A stretch of DNA of 64,000 nucleotides, from NCBI RefSeq assembly GCF_009905375.1, contig NC_133650.1, positions 302,471,203-302,535,202 on the forward strand. Reading direction: 5' to 3'. The stretch is from Apium graveolens (taxonomy: Eukaryota; Streptophyta; Magnoliopsida; Apiales; Apiaceae). Below the pieces are notes generated by a model, which was not told the origin of the DNA, made no database searches, and saw only the letters and a program-made list of their open reading frames with translations. Shown piece by piece: positions 11,071 through 21,939 of this stretch (positions are counted from its first letter, which is position 1; each line of letters begins with the position of its first letter). The translations under genes were made by a program, and so were the position numbers.

Positions 11071-14000
11071 TGTAATAACCCCAATTTTTGGAAAATTTTG
11101 AAACCCTTATGAATAGTGTTTTTGCTGAATGAGAAAACTTTTCATGCCACGCTATGTAGGGGTTCTGTTATTGATCTTATGGGATATTATTAGTACTCTA
11201 TGAAGTATATAAGTGTATGTAAAGATCGTCAGAATCCAATTCCGAACACTTTGGTTTTTCCCGGAAATCCACAAGATACGGAGAGAATTGAGTATAAGGT
11301 AACAGGATGAAAAGGATTTAAATTAAAGGATTATAATAGAGGATCATAAAAAGGAATATAATGTATTGAGAAAGGTTAAGGGAACCTAAGTAATAAGATC
11401 CCGGGTATGATCCTTCAAACGATAAACGAGAACGAAAGTTAAGCGAACCGTATAACAGATCAGCGGTCATTAGGCAAACGATTAGGAAGTTAATCAAAGG
11501 GATTAGTGGGAATGATGTCATCCAACCAATAGAAAGAGGACAAGGAAGTGAGGATGACATCATGAGGATGACATAAGCATGACATGGGAAGGAAGGAGGT
11601 GTGGTGGCTTTGTAACCACACAAATCCAAGGGCAAGAAGGTAATTGACTAAAGCAAGCACAAAAACCAATCAACCAAGCCAAGTAAAATCATTTTCATCA
11701 AAAATCAAAAGCAACCAAGGCTTTGTTCTTCATTGCTCACGGCTTTTCACTATTCAAAAGGCAAGAGAAATTCAAAATCCAAGATCCAAGCTTCCTAAAT
11801 TGGTAAGATAATTCCCTAATCATCTTCATGCTTAGTTAGGACTATATCATGAGTTTAAGCCATTAATTCCTTCTCAATCTTCTTCATTTAATCAAAGAAG
11901 AAGACAATGAATAGTGTTTTCAAGTTTTTAACTTGAACTTTTTCTTGTTTTCTTGAAGATCCAAGCATTCTTAAGACTTCTCAAAGCTTCTTAAGGCTTC
12001 CTAGCTCCACCCACCACTTCAAGGAAGGTATACCATCTCCAAACCCTAGATTCCTATATATTATAAGATGATTTTGATTAGTGGGTTAATATTGTAGCTT
12101 GTTGTTATGATTTAGAGTTTGGGATTTGGAATGGTAGTGAAATGGAATGGTAATTGTTGTGGTTTTGATTTAAAGGAACTTAAGTATGATTAAAGTTAAG
12201 TTTAGGCATAAGTATGAATGATTAAATTGAATTGGTTGGGGTTGTTATGATGTGATGAGGATGGATGTTGGTTGTATGTTGGATTTGAGGTTGGTTTGTG
12301 GTTGGTGTTGAATGGTTAAAATTGGGAAATCGCGTAAACATAGCCGTCGTAACGTCCGATTTTCTTTAGACTGTTTTTGTGCATAACATTAGTACCCGAG
12401 AACCCCCTGCTAGATTATGACCACTGCCATGATTAGATAGCTCATGTTACGAGCTTCGTTTTGATATGTAGTTCGTTCGATTCCGATGCACGGTTTAGGA
12501 GAAACGACCGTTTCAAGTAACGGCGTTTCGCGAACGAAACTTTTTCCCTCGCCTTACTTTGAAACATAGATTAAAGACCAAAAGGGTTAATTAATGTATG
12601 AAACATTTATGGTAAGTGTGTTAGGCAGTTGGTAAGACACTCGCGAAGGAATCGCCTTAAAACTCATAAAGGTTAAATTATTAAAAATGGTGGAGCCGAG
12701 GGTACCCGACTGACTTAAGCGAATCAGTGAGCGCAAAACGAGCGTTAGAGTCTAAGTTAGTTAAAGTATAGATTTACAAGTGACTTTGGTTTAATTCCAA
12801 CTTACTTGTTGCTTATAGGTTACCAGACTCGTCCCGAGCCATTCGTAACCCCCAGTCGCTCAGGCAAGTATTCTATCCGTTATACTGTTGTTGTGATGTA
12901 TACATTTGTATATGCATGATCTTGCGATAAATGCATATTGGTTATTTAGCAAATTCTTGCGATATATTGTAGCATGTGATATGGTATATATGCATGCCTG
13001 TTTCATATTCTTGAAATATATATCTGTTGGTTCAGTTGATAATACCTATGCTAGAGGATAGCGGTAACTTGCATATACCCTTAGTATAGGGACCCAAAGG
13101 TGAAAATATTTTTTAAAACCGGGAGTCGAGGATCCCGAGTAGATTTTGTATATATATGGATATGGATATATATTTATATATATATACATATATATGATCA
13201 TAGTTTTCAAAACTATTAATCGAATAAGGTTTATTCGATAACTTTAACTTTATTTATTTATTGAATATTATTTCGAATATTCATTCGAGGGCTTATGACT
13301 CGGCTTATTTATTTATTGAATATTATTTCGAATATTCATTCGAGGGCTTATGACTCGGCTTATTTATTTATTGAATATTATTTCGAATATTCATTCGAGG
13401 GCTTATGACTCAGCTTATTTATTTATTGAATATTATTTCGAATATTCATTCGAGGGCTTATGACTCAGCTTATTTTATTTATTGAATATTATTTGAATAT
13501 TCATTTGAGGATCTATGACTCCGATTATTTGCTGAAATATATTCTTTATTTTATTAAAGAATAAGGTGTTAATAATCAAACTTATTTTCGATTATTCAAA
13601 TAAAGATAATACTTTCATATAAGTATATCTTTGGTTATTTAATACTCGTTTCAAGTATAAGTTTTAAAACTTCTACTTCAATTATTTTTATAAAAGATTA
13701 TTCTTTATGGGAATATTATTTAAATAATAATATTCAGTCATTTTCTAAATATTCTGGGGACTGATTTACTTCATTAAATCAGCTTTACTCCAAACACTCT
13801 TTAAAGTGTTTTCGAGTCTTCAAAATGATTTTTAAAAGTTAGAGCGGATCCCAAAACTCATTTTTATATTTAAGATCTTCCTTTTAAAGGGGATTTAAAT
13901 ACTCGTTCAAAACCTGGGGAATCCGGCTCTGTGGTGTATTTTATATTCGCAACAAGGTTGCAGTTTTGGTAAATGAATTGATTACTTACCCAACGTTCGG

Positions 14001-15289
14001 GAAGTAAGTCCATCTATTGAGTCGGCATAAGCAACATGGGCTCAGTGGGCGTCCATGATAGTGTAAGTGGCTCAGTGGGAGTCCATCAAATGCATAAGTG
14101 GCTGAGTGGCAGTCCAGCATAAGGTCCTAATTATGACCAGGGTGATGACCAGTGGGGAATTCGTCCATCTACTAGTAGAAAAGGTTACTTATGGGTATCT
14201 TTGCCTGATCAGCAAGATATCTGGTTTATGCTAAAGGTTTTCTTTTCCTTCCAAATTCATTGGATATTGCAACTCTGTTCATACTTTATATAACAGAGGT
14301 TCCAGGAAATGTTTTAGAGATATATATATGTGGATATATATATCGGGACTAAATAAAGTATCTCATAACTTTTTCATTCAATAATATTTCAAAGATTGAA
14401 TCTATTCAAGTCTTAACTTGTGGTCTCATCTATGGGATGTTTTTCTTAAAACTAATTATAACTTGAATGGTGGTAGTTCAAGTAGTATTTGGAAAAGATA
14501 TAAGTATATTGGAGTATTTTGTAACTTCATCTTTTAAACTTATATCTAGTAAATGATTATCTTATGCATGACAAAGATTTTCAGAAAAACGTTGAGACAA
14601 GGTTAGATATATGAGATCACCTTGCAACGATATTTTTATACAGTTATACACTGGAATTCTGTGTGTATTATGCTTGGAAGAGGACTTCCAATATTTTGAA
14701 AAGTATATATGTATATATACTGAATATTTTGCGACTTTATCGCATTAAGATATCAAACTTGGTTCATTTCTTTTGACCAAGACTTTCATGAGTATTATGA
14801 GTAGGCTCATATATTGTAAATCATTATACATATTATTTTGGTGGGCTTGCTGCTCACCCTTGCTTTATTTCTTCATCACACAACAACAGTTAGGAAAGAT
14901 GGCCAGACTCCAGCAGACCTAGCGCAAGCGCGTGGGAAGCGTCCTGTGTCTTCCCGTTGATGTTGTAGCTGCTATAGCTGCAGAGGTAGATCTATTGTAG
15001 ATCAGACCATCTACTTTTGAGAATCAATTATGTATAATTATAACTTGTGGCAGATAATGGCAATTAACTGTAAATTTATCAAGTAATCATTTTGGGTTGT
15101 AATAACTTTTAAATTGTGGATTCAAAGACTTGTACTTATTTAAATTTCATCTCTGAGACTATAACGGGTTGTGGTGTGGGTTAGTGTGGGGTCACAGCAT
15201 AAGGTTATTTATTAATTAAGTGAAGTGATATTGTGGAAAGAAAGACCGTGACGACTCGGATCCCCGACCCCGGATCTGGGGGTGTTACA
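11071..15289 (+). repeat. Right (3') LTR of element B
   Basis: It begins TGTAATAACC right after the polypurine tract and ends GGGTGTTACA. It is 64 bp longer than the left copy; part of the difference lies in the minisatellite at 13262-13525. The next base begins LTR sequence of element C. Confidence 0.9.
13262..13525 (+). repeat. Minisatellite in right LTR of B, five units of about 55 bp
   Basis: Same array as 3548-3802. Here four units share features absent from the left copy: TATTTCGAATATTC with an extra C, GAGGGCTTATGACTC with three Gs, and the spacer CGGCTTATTTATTTA. The fifth unit matches the fifth unit of the left LTR. Confidence 0.8.
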
Positions 15290-16136
15290 CGGTTGGCCCA
15301 TTCTGGCTCCGAAATAATTTTAGAATAATTATCGAGCCTTGAAAATAATTTAGAATAATATTTTAAAGCTCGAAACTATTTTTCGGAATTTTTAAATCAT
15401 TTTTAAATAATTAAATCTAATTAAATAACTAATTAAAATCAATTAATAATTAATTAAATCAATTAATCAATTAATTTTCGAATTAATTGACCAACTAATC
15501 AATTATAAATTAACTGAAATTAATTAACTAATTAATTCATATTTATTTGTGATAATTATCCAAATCAGTACAATTTATACTGCGGTCTTGGTCTCAGCGC
15601 CTGGTTACGCGTATTACGAAGTGATAATTGGGATAGTTTAATAAAAAGCTCCCGTTTATCGAAAATACGGGTTTTATTGATTTACCGAAACGAATATTGT
15701 ATCGAAAATGTTGCGCCGGGACCCGCGCAGGACAAACCGTACGCCGGATCGAAAAAGTCGAAACATGGAATATGCTCGGAATATTATAATTAGGTTAGGA
15801 AGGAGTTCTCGAAAGAGTTTCGGGTTCCAAAAACGTAACAACGGGTGACGTCGGTTGGTTCCCGTTTTTATAAAATAGATTTTAATTACCCGGAAAAAGA
15901 TTTTAGAAATTTCATATGATTCTTATAAATCCATAAACCAACATAAAAATAATTACGAAGATATGACAATTACTGTATCTATATTTTATTTTGGACATAT
16001 AAAAATTAAAATACTCAATTAATATTATTTTTGAATATTCAAGTACAGATAACACTTAACAATTAACTCACAGAATAGATACTGGGCACACATAATAATA
16101 TCAAAAATAATTACACGATATATCCCGGATATTACA
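15290..16136 (-). repeat. Left LTR of element C, truncated and internally deleted
   Basis: It matches 23460-25369 of the right LTR, with 1067 bp missing (equivalent of 23724-24790) at about 15550. The deletion joint shares the bases GA on both sides. It ends GGATATTACA next to the polypurine tract. The part before 15290 is lost where element B begins. A low-complexity AATTAA-rich stretch covers 15410-15545. Confidence 0.88.
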
Positions 16137-16154
16137 TCCTTCCCCCCTTAAAAG
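16137..16154 (-). other. Polypurine tract of element C
   Basis: On the minus strand CTTTTAAGGGGGGAAGGA precedes the LTR start TGTAATATCC. Confidence 0.88.
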
Positions 16155-16174
16155 GATTCTGTCCTCAGAATCTC

Positions 16175-17101
16175 CTAAGAAAACAAATGAGGGTACTTTT
16201 CTCTCATATCACTTTCTAACTCTCAGGTTGACTCTTCAACCTTTGGGTTTCTCCACAATACTCTTACTAACTTTACCACTTTATTTCTCAATACTTTCTC
16301 TCTTTCTTCTAGAATCTCTATCGGACTCTCTACATATGATAAATATGCCTGAAGCTCTATTGGCTCATATTCTATTACATGCCTGGAGTCTGGATTATAT
16401 TTCTTAAGCATCGATACATGAAAAACATTGTGAATGTGCTCCATGTGCGGAGGTAACTCCAATTCGTAAGCTACTTTGCCAACGCGCTTTAGGATCTCAA
16501 AAGGTCCGACATATCTTGGGTTTAGCTTCCCTTTCTTCCCAAACCTCGTTAGTCCTTTCCACGGTGATACTTTCAATAATACTAAGCTTCCTTCTTCAAA
16601 TTCCATATCTTTTCTTGACTGGTCTGCATATTTCCTTTGATGATCTTGTGCGGCTATTAATCTTTTTTGGATAATTTCAACAACTTCCTTTGTCTGTTGC
16701 ACCAATTCAGGTCCGAGTATTTTGCGTTCTCCTACTTCGTCCCAATATATTGGAGATCTACATTTGCGTCCATAAAGGGCTTCATAGGGTGGCATTCCAA
16801 TGCTGGCATGATAACTTTTGTTGTAAGCAAACTCTACCAGAGGTAAATGTTCGTCCCAACTTCCTTTGAAATTAATAGCACAAACACGTAGCATGTCCTC
16901 GATTGTCTGAATCGTTCTTTCACTTTGGCCATCCGTTTGGGGGTGATAAGATGTACTCATATTCAGTCTTGTTCCCAAACATTCTTGAAAACTCTTCCAA
17001 AATCTTGAATTAAATCTTAGATCTCGATCAGATACAATAGACACTGGAACTCCATGACGAACCACAATTTCTTTTAGGTACATATGGACCAACTTGTCGA
17101 G
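16175..17101 (-). pseudogene. Integrase core end, C-terminal domain and chromodomain-like tail of C
   Basis: This continues the integrase begun in the upstream block. VSDRDLRF gives the second catalytic aspartate and TDGQSERTIQ the catalytic glutamate. The family sequence AYNKSYHASIGMPPYEALYGRKCRSP follows, in pieces. The GPFEILKRVGKVAYELELPP C-terminal barrel region comes next, then YVESPIEILEE...VRVLWRNPKVEEST, typical of the chromodomain that chromoviruses use to choose heterochromatin. A TGA at 16223-16225 stands where the family has tryptophan; the frame runs on as ELESDMREKYPHLFS to a TAG at 16175. A TAG at 17102-17104 separates it from the upstream block. All pieces stay in one frame, so decay is by point mutation. 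Confidence 0.85.
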
Positions 17102-19141
17102 CTAAAATCTTTCATTTATAGGCAGAAAATGAGTTGACTTGGTAAGTCTATCCACTATAACCCAAATGGCATCATGATTAGCCCTTGTCCTTGGTAATCC
17201 AACTATGAAATCCATGGTAATATGTTCCCACTTCCATTCTGGAATCTCCAATGGTTGTAGCAATCTGCTTGGTCTCTGATGCTCTGCTTTAACTCTCTGA
17301 CAGGTATAACATTTGCTAATCCATTCCGCAATTTCCCTTTTCATATCTGGCCACCAATAATTCTTCTTTAAATCTCTGTACATTTTGGTACTCCCTGGAT
17401 GGATGGAATATCTTGAATTATGTGCTTCTTGTAAAATTTCATTCTTTAACTCCGTCACTGGTGGAATCCAGATTCTAGATGAAAATCTCAAAATGCCTTG
17501 ATCATCCTTCTGCGTGCATAATTCTTCACCTACCAAACGATTTATATCTTGATCCATTACATCTTTCTGACATTTCTTTATTTTCTCCAACAACTCCGGC
17601 TGGAAAGTCATACTGTACACTTTCGCTTCCTCAGGTTCGCAAACTCTAATTTCCAATTCCAATTTCTGAAATTCCTTATATATATCTTCAGGTACTGATA
17701 ACTCATTTAATTTTTCCTTCCGACTTAACGCGTCTGCCACCACGTTCGCCTTACCGGGATGATAATTAATCGAGCAATCATAATCCTTGATCAACTCTAA
17801 CCATCTCCTTTGCCTCATATTAAGTTCCTTTTGGGTAAATATATATTTCAAACTTTTGTGATCCGTGAAAATCTCACACTTTTCTCCATACAAATAATGT
17901 CTCCAAATCTTCAAAGCAAAAACTATAGCTGCTAACTCCAAATCATGAGTAGGGTACTTCTGTTCGTGTGGTTTCAATTGCCTTGACGCATACGCAATCA
18001 CCTTGTCGTGCTGCATAAGAACACATCCTAATCCTTTGTAGGAAGCATCGCTATAAATTATGAAATTCCCTTGATCGTCTGGAAGTGACAAAACAGGTGT
18101 TGTGATTAATCTCCGCTTCAATTCCTGAAAACTTTCTTCGCACTTGTCATTCCATATAAACTTTTCATTCTTTCGTGTAAGCTTTGTCAATGGTGTTGCA
18201 ATTCTTGAGAAATTCTGAACGAATCGTCGATAATATCCTGCCAATCCCAAGAAACTTCTTACCTCAGTGGGTGTTCTCGGTCTTTCCCAATTCGTAATTC
18301 CCTCGATCTTTGCCGGGTCCACTTTGATCCCTTCGTTACTGACTATGTGTCCTAAGAACTGAACTTCCTGTAGCCAAAACTCACACTTTGACAATTTATC
18401 ATATAACTTCTTTTTCCTTAAAATCTCCAAAGCTGTCCTTACATGTTCCGCATGATCCTCCTCCGTCTTTGAATAGATCAAAATATCGTCTATAAATACT
18501 ATAACGAACTTGTCCAAATATTCCTTGAAAATTCTGTTCATCAGGTCCATAAACGCTGTTGGGGCGTTGGTCAATCCAAAAGACATCACTAAAAACTCGT
18601 AATGCCCATACCTTGTTCTGAAAGCTGTCTTTGGTATATCTTCTGGTTTAATCTTTAGTTGATGATATCCCGATCTTAAATCGATTTTGGAGAAATACTT
18701 GGCTCCCTTCAATTGGTCAAACAAATCATCAATTCTGGGTAACAGATACTTATGCTTAATCGTCAATTTGTTGAGCTCCCTATAGTCGATGCACAGTCTC
18801 ATGCTTCCATCTTTCTTCTTGACAAATAATACCGGTGCACCCCACGGGGATACGCTGGGTCTAATTACTCCTTTCTCTAACAGCTCTTGCAATTGCTTTG
18901 CTAATTTTTTCATCTCAACGGGCGCCATTCTATACGGGGCCTTGGATACTGGTTCGGTTCCAGGTGCTAAATCGATTGCAAATTCAATTTCTCTATCTGG
19001 AGGAAGTCCTGGCAATTCGTCGGGAAATACGTCTGGAAATTCATTCACTACTGGGATATCTTCAAGTTTTGCTGGCTCCTGACTTTTGTCAATCACGTAT
19101 GCTACGAAATGCTCGCATCCTTGCCGTAGTAACTTCTTGGC
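17102..19141 (-). pseudogene. Reverse transcriptase, RNase H and integrase N-terminus of C
   Basis: A 664-codon open stretch (19096-17102), preceded by a few more codons in the same frame after the upstream TAA. It holds the protease-RT linker ([13 protein letters not shown]) and a complete reverse transcriptase with [24 protein letters not shown] and the catalytic FIDD. RNase H follows with [23 protein letters not shown] and FTDHKSL, ending ADALSRK. Then come the integrase zinc-binding HHCC region (H..IHPG, CYTCQ) and the first core aspartate in [11 protein letters not shown]. Together these copy the RNA genome into DNA and insert it. All signature residues are present; only the stops at 19142-19144 (TAA) and 17102-17104 (TAG) break it from its neighbours. 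Confidence 0.9.
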
Positions 19142-20302
19142 TTAAATCATCGTTAAGAACTTCTTTACCTGCTTCTGTCCCTTGAACGTTACTATTCTTT
19201 CATTTGGCGCTTTCACCATTACTTTCTTATTTCGACAATCTATCTGAGCATCATGCTTAGATAACCAATCCATTCCTAATATAACGTCAAATTCTCCTAA
19301 CTTAAACGGTATCAAATCTACACAAAACTTACTACCAGAAATCTCAATCTTACAATTCCCATAAACTTGGTTAACAGTTACACATTCTTGATTTGCTAAT
19401 TCCACAGTCATTATTTCATTTAAATACCCAACTAGACAATTTAACTTACTAACAAAATCTTGTGAAACAAACGATCGAGTTGCTCCCGAATCTATTAACA
19501 CTTTGGCACATAAAGAGTTCACATTAAGCGTACCTGCCACGATATCCGTATCCTGGATCGCATCCTTCACCGACATGTCAAAAACTCTAGCCCTTGGAGT
19601 CTCATTCACTGTTGGGGTAGATCCCATAATCCTTATTGCATTACTGACTGGGGCTGGTGTCTTGCAATCCCTGGCCATATATCCTGGCTTCCCACATTTA
19701 AAGCATGTAAATCCAATGACTGGAACCTTCACTGCTGGATTCCGGATAGGCTGATCCTTATTTGCTGGCTCTCTTGCTGACTGATTTCGGCATTCCCTTG
19801 AATAGTGCCCTTTCTGGTTGCATTTAAAACATACCACATTCAACTTGTTACAAACTCCTCCATGCTTCTTTCCACAAACTTGACAATCTGGAAAAGTTAA
19901 TCTCAACTGATTCGGCTGATTCACATTAGCTGGACGGTTGCCCTGGCCTCCGTCTCCTGCATTTTGTTTCCTGAAATTAAAATTTCTCCCTGGCTGAAAC
20001 TTGCACTTCTTAAAATTTGGAAACTTCCCTGTTTGTGACTGACCCTCACTTCCCTCAACTTTCCTTTTCTTGCTTTCCTTATCTTTCTGGAACATCTCAC
20101 TCTCTGTCTCTGCGATCATAGCCTTCTGTACAACCCCGGCATAGGTATCCAATTCAAAAATAGCTACCTTCCCTCTGATCCATGGTTTCAAGCCTTGCTG
20201 GAATCTCTTAGCTTTCTTTCTATCAGTATCAACATACGACGGCACATACCTTGACAATTCCTCAAACTTCCCCTCATAATTTGTTACCGACATATTCCCT
20301 TG
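19142..20302 (-). pseudogene. Gag C-terminal half and aspartic protease of C
   Basis: The open stretch 20293-19142 starts within gag (NYEGKFEELSRYVP, then the FQQGLKPWIRGKVA region). It carries a lysine-rich tract, a CQVCGKKHGGVC motif and the knuckle CFKCNQKGHYSREC. A second knuckle, CFKCGKPGYMARDC, has tyrosine in place of the zinc-binding histidine. The protease follows with VLIDSGATRSFVS (catalytic aspartate) and DVILGMDWL. Gag packages the RNA and protease cuts the polyprotein. A TAG at 20303-20305 separates it from the gag start; the codon context suggests a former glutamine. The ATG often drawn at 20293 is internal. Confidence 0.87.
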
Positions 20303-20797
20303 CTATAACTCTAAAAACTTCAGCTCCATTTGATCCTGAATAAACAGAGGAAAATACTTTTCTAAAAACAATTCCTTAAACCTTTCCCAAGTAATAACAT
20401 CTGTACTTTCCAATGTTTTCACCATTTCCCACCAATAGGTGGCCTCATTCTTCAGATAGTAACTTGTAAATTCAACATTCTGCTCCTCTTTCACTTTTAC
20501 CAAGGCAAAAGCCTTCTCTATTTCCTTTAACCACACATTTGCTTCAATTGGCTCTAAGGAACCCTTGAATTCTGGTGGGTTTACAGCCTGAAAAGTTTTG
20601 AAAGTTACCTGGGGATTGGTCTGTCTCTGCTGTTGTTGTGCCAGGTGAACTGTTTGTTGGGCCAAGATTTGAAGAATCTGGGCTATTGCTGGGTCCATGG
20701 GTCCTGGGTTCACATTCTGGTTTATATCATTTTGATTGTTATTGTTGTTGGTTTCTTTATTCTGGGTGTTGGTGCGGGTATTTCTTTTGGGAGGCAT
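20303..20797 (-). pseudogene. Gag N-terminal part of C
   Basis: I choose the ATG at 20797 (MPPKRNTRTN) because this is the usual beginning of Tekay/Del gag proteins. The 14 codons upstream, from 20839, have no such support. An asparagine- and glutamine-rich N-terminus is followed by the retrotransposon gag domain: FQAVNPPEFKGSLEPIEA, W.KEIEKAF, EATYWWEMV and WERFKELFLEKYFP. It ends at the TAG 20303-20305, after which gag continues in the same frame. The whole gag-pol reading frame from here to 16175 is 1541 codons including four nonsense codons. Confidence 0.87.
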
Positions 20798-20839
20798 TTT
20801 TTGTAAAGAATCAATCAATTTATTTAGCTTTTGAATCAA

Positions 20840-21228
20840 ATATTTGCATAAAAGAAAAGTTTTGTAAAACAGGAATATCTCTTTTTGAAAACAGTTGTAA
20901 CTAAGTAAATTGCATGCTTCTTTACAGAATATAAACAGTTATGGAAAACAGGGCACATGGTATCACAGGGTATAACTGGTGCAATAAAATAAATAACAGT
21001 GCTGGAAAGGAAAAAGGTACTGATATATATAGATCAAAAGTTTTAGGGTAGTACAAGCGTAAAGACGCTTCGGAAGTAAAAGCAAAAAGGGTACAACAAC
21101 CTACTCACTAGTCAGCATAGCTAGTCTATAAATACAACTCAAAAGTCTACTGATACACACTACACACTACTATACATACTATATAACCATACAACACTGC
21201 TCAGTATCTCTATCTCTGAATCTCTGGC
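20840..21228 (-). other. Spacer between the extra ORF and gag of element C
   Basis: Untranslated leader of 389 bp with no open frame or motif I can name. Confidence 0.5.
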
Positions 21229-21741
21229 TCATGGCAAATCTGGACCTCCTATCTCCTCAAGCTCCTCTAGAACCCACTTAGCCCACTCTACTAGGAAATC
21301 AGGGGTGATGTCCTCATGTGTAGCCTCAGCAATCCTCACAGCAGCTGCTCTACGAAACGCCTGGAGCCTCTCCCTAAGTCGCCTCTCACCACTCCCCATC
21401 TCTCTGGTACGCATGATATGCAATAACTCCTGGATCTGACCCCGTAGGAATCGCTGCTCCATAAGGCAAGCCTCAAACTGATGATATGGGACATGATAGA
21501 AAGAGAACTGGAAAGGTACTCCTGTGACTGAATGACTAGTAAAGCCTGAATCAACAAGTGGGGGTCCTCTGACAGGTGGCCTCATGCCTGGGGGTGGAAT
21601 AGCCTGCAGTGGTACGGGCTGCAACACAGGTGGAGGTAGAATAGCCAATGCAGGTGGAACAACAGGACGTGGATGTGAAAACGGCACTCCAACTGAAGGC
21701 TCTGAGTGATCAGCTGATACGGAAATAAAAGAGTCGGCCAT
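21229..21741 (-). CDS. Extra 5' ORF of element C (ORF0), unknown function
   Basis: An uninterrupted 170-codon ORF lies between the primer site and gag, on the coding strand of the element, starting about 180 bases after the primer site. The first 80 residues are rich in proline and hydrophobic residues (PPALAILPPPV, PLQAIPPPGMRPPVRG). The second half is charged and probably helical (QIQELLHIMRTREMG, RRLRERLQAFRRAAA) and ends with acidic, tryptophan-containing sequence (VEWAKWVLEELEEIGG). I recognise no domain. Tekay elements are not generally described with a protein here. It has no stops, while the 1541-codon gag-pol of the same copy has four, but chance survival of a short frame is possible. 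It could be a spurious open frame in a GC-richer leader. Confidence 0.5.
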   Translation of the reverse strand: MADSFISVSADHSEPSVGVPFSHPRPVVPPALAILPPPVLQPVPLQAIPPPGMRPPVRGPPLVDSGFTSHSVTGVPFQFSFYHVPYHQFEACLMEQRFLRGQIQELLHIMRTREMGSGERRLRERLQAFRRAAAVRIAEATHEDITPDFLVEWAKWVLEELEEIGGPDLP

Positions 21742-21923
21742 CTCTGCTATCTGAAATCATATCGTAATATAAGAATCTCGTACCACGACGCAAACTATAC
21801 TAATACCGGTTATACCATAACACTCAACCTCTCGACGTTCTATCATCCTATACCTTACTTCTAATCCTATCCCTCTACCCATTCCCGTCAACCTAGGCTT
21901 GTGTCAGTGACTTATAACCTGTA

Positions 21924-21935
21924 GCTCTGATACCA
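21924..21935 (-). other. Primer binding site of element C
   Basis: The reverse complement reads TGGTATCAGAGC, an initiator-Met tRNA primer site, four bases from the LTR boundary at 21940. Confidence 0.9.
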
Positions 21936-21939
21936 AACC

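Larger units (their letters stand above)
1384..15289 (+). mobile_element. Element B: non-autonomous Tekay-derived (LARD-like) LTR retrotransposon
   Basis: Two direct repeats of 4155 bp (1384-5538) and 4219 bp (11071-15289) both start TGTAATAACCCC and end GGGTGTTACA. They flank 5.5 kb with an initiator-Met primer site and a polypurine tract. The interior holds gag, reverse transcriptase, RNase H and integrase traces of Tekay/Del type, all full of stops and frameshifts. An extra RNase H-integrase piece lies before gag. Very long LTRs around a non-coding interior resemble LARD elements, which must move with proteins made by relatives. The left flank (copia leader) and right flank (LTR of element C) are unrelated. 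The five bases AGAGA before it and CGGTT after it do not form a target duplication. Confidence 0.85.

Noticed and set aside
3548..13525. The regularly repeated units in the LTRs of B as a CRISPR array
   Set aside because: Units are contiguous degenerate tandem repeats without unique spacers, in eukaryotic transposon DNA.
18789..19185. Plus-strand open frames opposite the RT of C (and similar ones opposite the gag-pol of E)
   Set aside because: They are antisense shadows of well-supported minus-strand polyprotein codons.
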